The notes under the pieces were generated by a model. It saw only the letters and a program-made list of their open reading frames with translations. It was not told where the DNA came from and ran no database searches. From Flavobacteriaceae bacterium (lineage in GTDB: Bacteria > Bacteroidota > Bacteroidia > Flavobacteriales > Flavobacteriaceae), in NCBI GenBank assembly GCA_947457615.1, contig CANGWK010000004.1, positions 1 to 64,000 on the forward strand: a stretch of 64,000 nt of DNA, in the 5' to 3' direction. The position numbers and the translations under genes were made by a program. Below are positions 17,717 to 25,010 of the stretch, piece by piece; position 1 is the first letter of the stretch; the number at the start of each line of letters is the position of its first letter.

Positions 17717-20167
17717 ATGAAGCAAGTTCAAAAGTTATATCCACATTTATTGGCCGTTCTCGGTTTTGTATTTATTGCATTAATCTACTTTTTACCTGTT
17801 TTACAAGGTAAGAAAATTTACCAATCGGATATTGTGCAATTTACCGCTATGGCGAAAGAGCAAAACGATTTTAGAGCAGCCGAACATACTGAGCCTTATT
17901 GGACTAATGCTGCTTTCGGTGGCATGCCAACCTATCAAATGGGTGCTAATTATCCACACGATTATATTGGAAAATTAGATGATGCACTTCGATTTTTACC
18001 TAGACCAGCAGATTATTTATTTTTGTACTTTTTAGGTTTTTACGGATTAATGTTAGTTCTTAAAATTGATCCGCTAAAGGCATTTTTTGGTGCATTAGCC
18101 TTTGGTTTTTCAACCTATATGATTGTAATTCTGGGAGTTGGTCACAATGCGAAGGCCCATGCTATTGCCTATATGCCTTTGGTAGTTGCTGGGGTTATTT
18201 TGGTTTTCAGGAAAAAGTATGTTTTTGGCGGACTTCTAACGATGCTTGCTGTTGCTTTAGAAATTAATGCCAATCACTTTCAAATGACTTATTATTTATT
18301 GTTTTTATTGTTAGTACTAGGAATTTACTTTGGCTATAAATTTATCAAAAATAAAGAATATAAAGAATTAGCAATTGTTGCAGGAACTTTTGCAGTTGCT
18401 GTAATCTTTGCGCTAGGGGCTAATGCAACTAGTTTAATGGCTACCAAAGAATTTACTGATTATAGCATTCGTGGGAAAAGTGATTTGACTATAAGTTCTG
18501 AAGGTACAAAAAAAACCGAAACCACAACTCTGGATAGAAGTTATATAACGGAATACAGTTATGGCGTTGCCGAAAGTTTGAATCTCATTGCACCTCGACT
18601 TTTTGGTGGTGGCAATGGCGAAAAATTAAGCGATGATTCTGCAGTTTACGATTATATGTTAAAATATGGCGCTTCAGAAGAGGAAGCGAGACAATTCACC
18701 GATTCCTATGCTCCAACCTATTGGGGAACGCAACCTATTGTTGCTGCCCCTGCCTATGTAGGTGCGGTAGTTTTCTTTTTAGCAGTTCTTGGATTGTACC
18801 ACGACAAACGAAAAATTAAATATGTATTTCTAATAGGAGCATTACTTTCTTTGGTGCTATCTTGGGGAAAAAACTTCTCGGTTGTAACTGACTTTTTTAT
18901 CGATTTCGTTCCTTTATACGATAAGTTTAGAGCTGTTTCGTCCATACAAGTGGTTTTGGAATTATGTTTTCCAGTACTTGCTATTTTGGGGTTACAATCT
19001 TTTTTTACTAATGATAAAGAAAAACAATGGGATAGTTTGTGGAAAACTGCAGCTACCACTTTGGGATTATTAGTTTTATTGTTTCTATGTCGAAGTCTCT
19101 TTGATTTTTCAGGAACTATGGATGGGCAATTGCGTCAAATGTTTAGTCAAAGTCAGGATAAATCGTTCGGAATTGGATTTATTGATGCTTTAAAAACTGA
19201 TAGGAAAACCATGTATGCCGCCGATTTATTGCGTTCTGGTTTCTTTATTGCAGCAGCAGCAATAGCACTTTGGGCATATACTAAAAATAAATTAGCATCT
19301 ACAACAGCAATAGTAATAGTAGGATTATTGATGGTTACCGATTTAGTTTTTGTTGATAAAAATTATGTAAGCAATAAAGATTTTGTAAGCGCTCATGAGG
19401 TTGATATTCCATTTACAGCATCACAAACCGACGAGCAACTAATGCTAGACACTACCAATTATAGAGTTTTAGATGTAGAAGGATATTTGAATGCCAAAGC
19501 TTCTTATTTCCATAAGTCTATTGGAGGATATTCGGCAGTGCGACCAAGAAGAATGCAGGAATTATTTGATTACCAAATTGCCAAAAATAACAAGCGTGTT
19601 TTGGATATGTTGAATGTAAAATACATCATCCAATCCAACGATAAAGGAGAAGAAGTTGCTAGTATTAATCCTGCCGCTAATGGAAACGCATGGTTTGTAA
19701 AAGAACTTAGAAAAGTAAATTCTAATGACGCCGAAATGAAAGCATTGGATAAATTAGATAATAAGAATGTAGCGGTTACTCAAAAAGAAGTTAGTGTAAA
19801 AGTTGGATTACCAAGAGATTATGTTACTGATTCAACAGCAACTATTCAACAGACTTATAATAAGCCAAATCATTTAAAATATAGTTCTAATAATAAAAAC
19901 GAGGGTTTTGCTGTCTTTTCAGAAATGTATTATAAAAATGGCTGGAATGCTACAATAGATGGAAAAGTAACAGACATTATTAATGTAGATTTTGCTTTAA
20001 GAGGAATGTTAATTCCAGCAGGAAAACATTTAATTGAATTCAAATTTGAACCACAAGTTGTAAAAACCGGAAGCACCATTGCTTTAGTAAGTTCTATTGG
20101 AATGTTATTACTTTTAGCTTTTGGGATTTATTTTGAAAACAAAAAGCAGAAAAAATCATTAAAGTAA
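17717..20167 (+). CDS. YfhO family membrane protein
   Basis: An 816-aa inner-membrane protein with about a dozen transmembrane segments in the first 560 residues and one at the C-terminus (TIALVSSIGMLLLLAFGIYF). The first periplasmic loop (HTEPYWTNAAFGGMPTYQMGANYP) is the characteristic YfhO block. The soluble segment near the end (FSEMYYKNGWNATIDGK, RGMLIPAGKHLIEFKFEP) is also typical. YfhO proteins resemble GT-C glycosyltransferases, and in Gram-positive bacteria the family includes proteins that glycosylate lipoteichoic acid. Here it precedes a glycosyltransferase and a flippase, so a role in cell-surface glycan synthesis is likely. Confidence 0.85.
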   Translation: MKQVQKLYPHLLAVLGFVFIALIYFLPVLQGKKIYQSDIVQFTAMAKEQNDFRAAEHTEPYWTNAAFGGMPTYQMGANYPHDYIGKLDDALRFLPRPADYLFLYFLGFYGLMLVLKIDPLKAFFGALAFGFSTYMIVILGVGHNAKAHAIAYMPLVVAGVILVFRKKYVFGGLLTMLAVALEINANHFQMTYYLLFLLLVLGIYFGYKFIKNKEYKELAIVAGTFAVAVIFALGANATSLMATKEFTDYSIRGKSDLTISSEGTKKTETTTLDRSYITEYSYGVAESLNLIAPRLFGGGNGEKLSDDSAVYDYMLKYGASEEEARQFTDSYAPTYWGTQPIVAAPAYVGAVVFFLAVLGLYHDKRKIKYVFLIGALLSLVLSWGKNFSVVTDFFIDFVPLYDKFRAVSSIQVVLELCFPVLAILGLQSFFTNDKEKQWDSLWKTAATTLGLLVLLFLCRSLFDFSGTMDGQLRQMFSQSQDKSFGIGFIDALKTDRKTMYAADLLRSGFFIAAAAIALWAYTKNKLASTTAIVIVGLLMVTDLVFVDKNYVSNKDFVSAHEVDIPFTASQTDEQLMLDTTNYRVLDVEGYLNAKASYFHKSIGGYSAVRPRRMQELFDYQIAKNNKRVLDMLNVKYIIQSNDKGEEVASINPAANGNAWFVKELRKVNSNDAEMKALDKLDNKNVAVTQKEVSVKVGLPRDYVTDSTATIQQTYNKPNHLKYSSNNKNEGFAVFSEMYYKNGWNATIDGKVTDIINVDFALRGMLIPAGKHLIEFKFEPQVVKTGSTIALVSSIGMLLLLAFGIYFENKKQKKSLK

Positions 20168-20201
20168 ATTTCGTAAATTTGATTTATTATTTATAATTTA
20201 T

Positions 20202-20360
20202 ATGAAGTCACCCACGCTAAATCATGAGCATCCAAAATTAATGGAAGCGCGATATATTGAAGAGATAAGAATGATGACGCCACAGCAGCGCTTTGAAAAA
20301 CTGATGGCTATTATTGAAATTTCTTATCTTTTGAAAACAGCAAAAAAAATATCAAAATAA
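20202..20360 (+). CDS. 52-aa helical protein paired with nucleotidyltransferase (not in ORF track)
   Basis: An uninterrupted 52-codon frame from ATG 20202 to TAA 20360, too short for the track. The sequence is charged and helical (ARYIEEIRMMTPQQRFEKLM) with no membrane segment. It ends 4 nt before the nucleotidyltransferase ATG, the spacing of a two-gene module. Small proteins of similar pattern (a P-x-x-R-F/L-E-K-x-M core) are often next to MNTase-fold proteins in other bacteria, from memory. It may be a partner or antitoxin-like regulator, but no function can be assigned from sequence. Confidence 0.65.
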   Translation: MKSPTLNHEHPKLMEARYIEEIRMMTPQQRFEKLMAIIEISYLLKTAKKISK

Positions 20361-20364
20361 TTAA

Positions 20365-20832
20365 ATGAATAGTCAAATAATTGAAATTTGGAAGTACTTT
20401 TCTTTGAATAAAGTCAAATACTTGACAATTGGAGGATTTGCTGTAAATATATATGGCTATGGTCGAAATACTGGTGATATTGATATTTTTATTGAAGATT
20501 CCGCTGAGAATCGAGAAAATTTAAGAGAAGCATTAAAACAATTAGGAATAGGAGATTTTGAAAATATTAAAACAATGCAATTCATTCCAGGTTGGACTGA
20601 TATTACGTTGAATTTTAATTTGCGATTAGATATAATGACTTCAGTTAAGGGGCTAGAAAACAACAGTTTTCAAGAACTTCTAGAAAAAGCATACGTTACT
20701 GAAATTAATGGTGTTCCAGTTTACTTTTTAGATTACAATAATTTAATTATTGCCAAAAAAGCTTCTAACAGACCAAAAGATCAATTGGATATTGAAGAGT
20801 TAGAAAAAATCAATAAAAATTCTATTTCATAA
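20365..20832 (+). CDS. Nucleotidyltransferase (MNTase fold, DUF6036/AbiEii-like)
   Basis: A 155-aa soluble protein with the minimal nucleotidyltransferase core. It has GGFAVNIYGYGRNTGDIDIF near residues 18-37 (G-G, then D-x-D) and a third acidic strand at RLDIMTS. The tail IAKKASNRPKDQLDIEELEK matches the C-terminal helix of AbiEii/DUF6036-type enzymes. Relatives include toxins that modify tRNA and MNT antitoxins that AMPylate HEPN toxins. No HEPN gene is present; the only partner is the 52-aa ORF just upstream. The pair sits inside an otherwise ordinary surface-glycan gene string and looks like an inserted accessory module. Confidence 0.75.
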   Translation: MNSQIIEIWKYFSLNKVKYLTIGGFAVNIYGYGRNTGDIDIFIEDSAENRENLREALKQLGIGDFENIKTMQFIPGWTDITLNFNLRLDIMTSVKGLENNSFQELLEKAYVTEINGVPVYFLDYNNLIIAKKASNRPKDQLDIEELEKINKNSIS

Positions 20833-20834
20833 AT

Positions 20835-22130
20835 TTGAAAACCGAACCAAAAAAACTCCTAATCATCACTTATTATTGGCCACCAGCAGGAGGGCCAGGC
20901 GTGCAACGATGGTTGAAGTTTGTTAAGTATTTACCCGATTTCGGAGTGCAACCAATAGTTTATATCCCAGAAAATCCAACTTATCCAATTATAGATGAAG
21001 GGTTGCTGAAAGAGGTTTCTGATAAGGCAATTATTCTTAAAAATAAGATTTTTGAACCCTACCAATTGGCGGGCATTTTTTCTAAAAAGCAAACTCAAAA
21101 AATAAGTTCCGGAATTATTCCTGCAGAAAAAAAACAATCTTTTTTAGAAAAATTTTTGCTTTGGGTTAGAGGGAATTTATTCATTCCAGATGCTAGGAAA
21201 TATTGGGTAAATCCCTCGGTTGCTTATTTAAAAAAGTACATTCAAGAAAATAATATTGACACCATTATCACTTCTGGACCTCCACATTCGTTGCATTTAA
21301 TTGGCTTGAAATTAAAAGAAGAATTAAATGTAAAATGGCTTGCAGATTTTCGCGATCCGTGGACGACTATTGGTTATCATAAAGCATTAAAATTGTCATC
21401 GTATGCCAATAAAAAGCACAAGTTATTAGAATGTAAAGTACTCAATACTGCCGATACAATTATTGTTACAAGCAAAACTACTAAAACCGAATTTCAATTA
21501 ATTTCCAGCAAGCCAATTGAAGTTATTACAAATGGCTACGACGTAGAGAATATTCCGAGGCAAACATTGGATGAAAAGTTTACAATGTCGCATATAGGTT
21601 CTTTTTTATCCGATAGAAATCCGAAAATCTTGTGGGAAGTTTTGCAGGAATTAGTATCAGAAAATGAAGCATTCGCAGCGCAATTTCAATTGAAATTAAT
21701 AGGAAAAATAAGTCAGGAAATTTTATACAGCATTTCGCAATATCAATTGGAAGCTTTTTGTAATAATCTAGGATATGTTTCGCATTTAGAGGCAATCGAA
21801 CACCAAAGAAAATCGCAAGTAGTATTGTTAATAGAAATTGATTCAGAAGATACTAAAAGCATCATTCCGGGGAAATTATTTGAATACATGGTTTCCGAAA
21901 GGCCAATTATTGCAATAGGTCCAAAAGATTCTGATTTTGCTGAAATAATTACGTCTACTAATACAGGCGTTTTCTTTACCTATTCTGAAAAAGACCGATT
22001 AAAAAAGACCATTATATCTTATTTTAAATTATTTTTAGAAAATAAATTACAAGTTTATCCTATTGGATTAGAGCAATATTCTAGAAAAAGTTTGACGGAA
22101 AAATTGGTAAGTATCCTTTCGAAAAACTAA
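20835..22130 (+). CDS. GT4-like glycosyltransferase
   Basis: A 431-aa GT-B transferase. The N-terminus LLIITYYWPPAGGPGVQRWL is the classic opening of Bacteroidota glycosyltransferases with an N-terminal GT4 domain, and the middle has WLADFRDPW. The C-terminal domain contains FTMSHIGSFLSDRNP and the E-x7-E-like segment SIIPGKLFEYMVSERPIIAIG. The start codon is TTG at 20835, two bases after the upstream stop; no in-frame ATG lies upstream of the conserved start. Very close spacing implies translational coupling with the nucleotidyltransferase gene. It probably adds a sugar to a surface polysaccharide exported by the following flippase. Confidence 0.85.
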   Translation: MKTEPKKLLIITYYWPPAGGPGVQRWLKFVKYLPDFGVQPIVYIPENPTYPIIDEGLLKEVSDKAIILKNKIFEPYQLAGIFSKKQTQKISSGIIPAEKKQSFLEKFLLWVRGNLFIPDARKYWVNPSVAYLKKYIQENNIDTIITSGPPHSLHLIGLKLKEELNVKWLADFRDPWTTIGYHKALKLSSYANKKHKLLECKVLNTADTIIVTSKTTKTEFQLISSKPIEVITNGYDVENIPRQTLDEKFTMSHIGSFLSDRNPKILWEVLQELVSENEAFAAQFQLKLIGKISQEILYSISQYQLEAFCNNLGYVSHLEAIEHQRKSQVVLLIEIDSEDTKSIIPGKLFEYMVSERPIIAIGPKDSDFAEIITSTNTGVFFTYSEKDRLKKTIISYFKLFLENKLQVYPIGLEQYSRKSLTEKLVSILSKN

Positions 22131-22150
22131 TTACTTAATATAACGCAACA

Positions 22151-22192
22151 CTAAGTACCGAGCATTGAGTACTGAACACTGAACACTAAATA
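22151..22192 (+). repeat. Heptanucleotide tandem array just upstream of the flippase start
   Basis: Six consecutive 7-bp units are in register: CTAAGTA, CCGAGCA, TTGAGTA, CTGAACA, CTGAACA, CTAAATA. The consensus is C-T-G-A-R-Y-A. The array ends exactly at the A of the flippase ATG (22192). It is less AT-rich than its surroundings. No protein or hairpin explains it. Confidence 0.7.
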
Positions 22193-23661
22193 TGGGAATC
22201 GTACAATCACAATCTATTAAAAATACCATTATCACTTTCTTCGGATTTGGGATTGGCGCTATTAATGCTTTGTTTTTGTACACCAATTTTTTAGGGAAGC
22301 TACATTACGGAATTGTTGCAACCGTTCTTTCTGGAGCCAATATTATGATGCCTTTAATGGCTTTTGGAGTTCAAAATACTCTAATCCGATTTTTTTCGTA
22401 TTACAAAAGCGAGAAAGAAAAAGAAGAATTCCTAACCTTTATGTTGCTTATGCCATTGGCATTTATTATTCCGTTAAGTCTTTGTTTTTATCTTTTTTAC
22501 GACCCAATTTCCTCAGTTTGGATAGCAGAAAATCCATCATTAAAACCTTTCTTTTGGTTAATTCCAGTGGTTGGATTATTTATGGCTTATTTTGAGGTTT
22601 TTTATGCTTGGGTCAAAATCCACATGAAATCGGTTGTTGGTAATTTAATCAGCGAAGTTTTAGTTCGTTTAATTGTTATGGCCTTACTTTTTTCTGTTCA
22701 TTTTAATTGGATTGATAAAGCAACCTGTGTCTACGGAATAGCATTTGCATATTTTGCACAAATGGTGCTAATGAAACTCTACGCAATTTCAGTCAAAATG
22801 CCAGTTTTACGCTTTGTTATTCCAGAAAACTTGAAAGATCTTGTTCAATATTCCTTGTTTATTATTATTTCAGGAGGAGTTGCCGTTATGTTAGTTGATT
22901 TTGATAAAGTAATGATTCCACATTATTTAGATATTAGTCAGAATGCTTTATATGCGGTAGCAATATTTATTTCAACAGTAATTGTAGTGCCAAGTAGAGC
23001 ATTAACTCAAATTGTTGCGCCAATAACCGCGAAATTAATGGCAGAAAACAAGCACGATGAATTAAATGATTTGTATAAAAAAAGTGCAATAAATTTACAA
23101 GTTATTGGCGGATTCATCATGATGCTTATATTTTTAAACATAAAAGAAATTTATCATTTAATTCCGAAAGATTACAGTGGCGGTATTTGGGTGGTATTCA
23201 TGATCGGACTTTCTAAATTTTATGATGTGTTACTGGGAAATAATAATTCGATTATTGTCAATACCAAACACTATAGAACGGTTCTTTTTTTCGGATTCTT
23301 TACGGTACTTTTGATGATAGGTTTAAACATGATTTTCATTCCGCTATATGGTATTGAAGGATCTGCATTTGCAACTTTGTTAACGGTAATTATTTATAAT
23401 ACCATTAAGTTATTTTATGTAATTAAGAAAATGGACTTAAATCCTTTTTCTCGTAAAACTCTTTATTCTCTAGGGATATTGTTAGTTTGTTTTTGTTTGT
23501 TTTATTTTTGGGATTTTTCGTTTCCTACTATTATTAATGTAATTATTAAATCGATATTGATTACCATTTTCTATGGGTATCTAAATTACAAATTGCAAAT
23601 TTCTGAAGAGGTGAATAAAGTGATTGGTTCATTTTTAAAGAAACTAAAAATCGTTAATTAG
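22192..23661 (+). CDS. Wzx-type polysaccharide flippase (MOP/PST family)
   Basis: A 489-aa inner-membrane protein with about 14 hydrophobic segments. The first segment (SIKNTIITFFGFGIGAINALFLY) and the LVDFDKVMIPHYL loop are typical of oligosaccharide flippases of the polysaccharide transport (PST/MOP) superfamily. These move undecaprenyl-linked glycans to the periplasmic face. It follows the glycosyltransferase gene by 61 nt, a gap largely filled by a heptanucleotide array. Together with YfhO and the glycosyltransferase it suggests a surface-glycan export function. The glycan is unknown. Confidence 0.85.
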   Translation: MGIVQSQSIKNTIITFFGFGIGAINALFLYTNFLGKLHYGIVATVLSGANIMMPLMAFGVQNTLIRFFSYYKSEKEKEEFLTFMLLMPLAFIIPLSLCFYLFYDPISSVWIAENPSLKPFFWLIPVVGLFMAYFEVFYAWVKIHMKSVVGNLISEVLVRLIVMALLFSVHFNWIDKATCVYGIAFAYFAQMVLMKLYAISVKMPVLRFVIPENLKDLVQYSLFIIISGGVAVMLVDFDKVMIPHYLDISQNALYAVAIFISTVIVVPSRALTQIVAPITAKLMAENKHDELNDLYKKSAINLQVIGGFIMMLIFLNIKEIYHLIPKDYSGGIWVVFMIGLSKFYDVLLGNNNSIIVNTKHYRTVLFFGFFTVLLMIGLNMIFIPLYGIEGSAFATLLTVIIYNTIKLFYVIKKMDLNPFSRKTLYSLGILLVCFCLFYFWDFSFPTIINVIIKSILITIFYGYLNYKLQISEEVNKVIGSFLKKLKIVN

Positions 23662-23725
23662 AATATTTAATAAATCTTAATTTGAAAATAAGAATAATGC
23701 TACAAATTATTACTTGAATTTTTTA

Positions 23726-23733
23726 TATTTTTG
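23726..23733 (+). promoter_or_regulatory. -7 promoter element for the M28 peptidase gene
   Basis: TATTTTTG, an exact consensus match 31 nt before the ATG at 23765. Confidence 0.6.
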
Positions 23734-23764
23734 AAATCGTTTTCCAAAAGAAACTTCTTACACT

Positions 23765-24961
23765 ATGAAAATTAATTACAAAAGCATATTTTTTTTACTA
23801 ATTACTTTATTTTCCATAAATTCATCTTTCAGTCAAACGTTTATTCAAGACTATGCAGATGTGGTGAACCAATGTTCTCAAACTAATATTACAACAAGCT
23901 TAACCCAATTTGAAGCCTTAGGAATGAAACGTCGAGGAACTTCTTCCCTACAAAACACACTAAGTTGGTTAAAAAACAAATATCTTAGTTATGGCTATAC
24001 AGCTACACAATTCCAAGAAGATTCTTATACTTATAATGGTTCTACGGCAACTTGTAAAAATTTGATTGTTACCAAAATAGGAACATTATATCCAAATACT
24101 TTTGTTATTGTTTGTGGACATTATGATTCTATAGGAGGAACAGGCACTAATGATAATGGAAGTGGTATTGCTAGTATTTTAGAAACTGCACGATTATTAC
24201 AAAATATCCCAACCGCTTACTCCATAAAATTCATTAATTTTAGTGGTGAAGAAGATGGATTGTTTGGAAGTCAACATTATGTTTCTTCAGTGGTGAATGC
24301 TACTAATCCAAAAATGGATATCCGTTTGGTGTTTAATTTGGATGAAGTGGGAGGCGTTGCAGGATTGATGAATAATACTATCACATGTGAACGTGATAAC
24401 AATAATAATCCTTCAACAAATAATGCGATGTCTACTACAATGACTAATCAGTTGATGAATTGCGTTAGTTTATATTCTCCTTTAAATACATTATTATCGT
24501 TTGCTTATTCTTCGGATTACATGTCGTTTCAAAGTAACAATGAAATTATAACTGGTTTTTTTGAAACTAACGAAACTACTCACAAACATACTTCTACAGA
24601 TTTCTTGATCAATATGGATCCTGTTTATAATTATAATGTTGCCAAAGCAACAATTGGAGCTACTTTGCATTTTGCTCAAGCCAATCCTTCATCTATGGCA
24701 GTTACCAAAGTGAATGATTTTGGAGTTAGTTTTTTTCCAAATCCAATTAAAGATACTTTGAATATCAATTTGGGCTCTTTATCTGAAACGGATTATACTT
24801 TTTCAATACTAAATTTTGAAGGAAAAGAAGTTATGAAAGTTGCTTTCACTAATGCAAAATTGATTGAATCAGTTGCTGTTTCTTCTTTATCAAAAGGGAT
24901 TTATTTAGGGGTTTTACAAACTGACAGCCAACGAATTAGTAAGAAAATTGTCATCGAATAA
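23765..24961 (+). CDS. Secreted M28 family metallopeptidase with T9SS type A domain
   Basis: A 398-aa exported aminopeptidase-type protein. The signal peptide ends near SSFSQ (about residue 24). The M28 zinc site is complete: CGHYDS (H119, D121), TNDNGSG (D130), SGEEDG (E162/E163), NLDEVGG (D193) and the late histidine in THKHTSTDF. It should bind two zinc ions and remove N-terminal residues from peptides. The C-terminal about 75 residues form a T9SS type A sorting domain (FFPNPIKDTL..., SLSKGIYLGVL), so the enzyme is secreted and possibly surface-anchored. It has its own promoter and converges on uvrA. Confidence 0.9.
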   Translation: MKINYKSIFFLLITLFSINSSFSQTFIQDYADVVNQCSQTNITTSLTQFEALGMKRRGTSSLQNTLSWLKNKYLSYGYTATQFQEDSYTYNGSTATCKNLIVTKIGTLYPNTFVIVCGHYDSIGGTGTNDNGSGIASILETARLLQNIPTAYSIKFINFSGEEDGLFGSQHYVSSVVNATNPKMDIRLVFNLDEVGGVAGLMNNTITCERDNNNNPSTNNAMSTTMTNQLMNCVSLYSPLNTLLSFAYSSDYMSFQSNNEIITGFFETNETTHKHTSTDFLINMDPVYNYNVAKATIGATLHFAQANPSSMAVTKVNDFGVSFFPNPIKDTLNINLGSLSETDYTFSILNFEGKEVMKVAFTNAKLIESVAVSSLSKGIYLGVLQTDSQRISKKIVIE

Positions 24962-24968
24962 TACTGGC

Positions 24969-25010
24969 ACGCAGATAATACGGATGCTGTGCAACGCGGA
25001 TTAATAGATT
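24969..25010. repeat. Imperfect direct repeat in the convergent M28-uvrA gap
   Basis: ACGCAGATAATACGGAT (24969-24985) and ACGCGGATTAATAGATT (24994-25010) are related 17-mers 25 nt apart. They are less AT-rich than the surrounding DNA. They may be a remnant of a dispersed intergenic repeat or part of a convergent terminator. No clear hairpin with a T tract is visible. Confidence 0.35.

Noticed and set aside
22131-22192. CRISPR-like array upstream of the flippase
   Set aside because: The units are 7 bp and contiguous without spacers, and there are no cas genes in the window.
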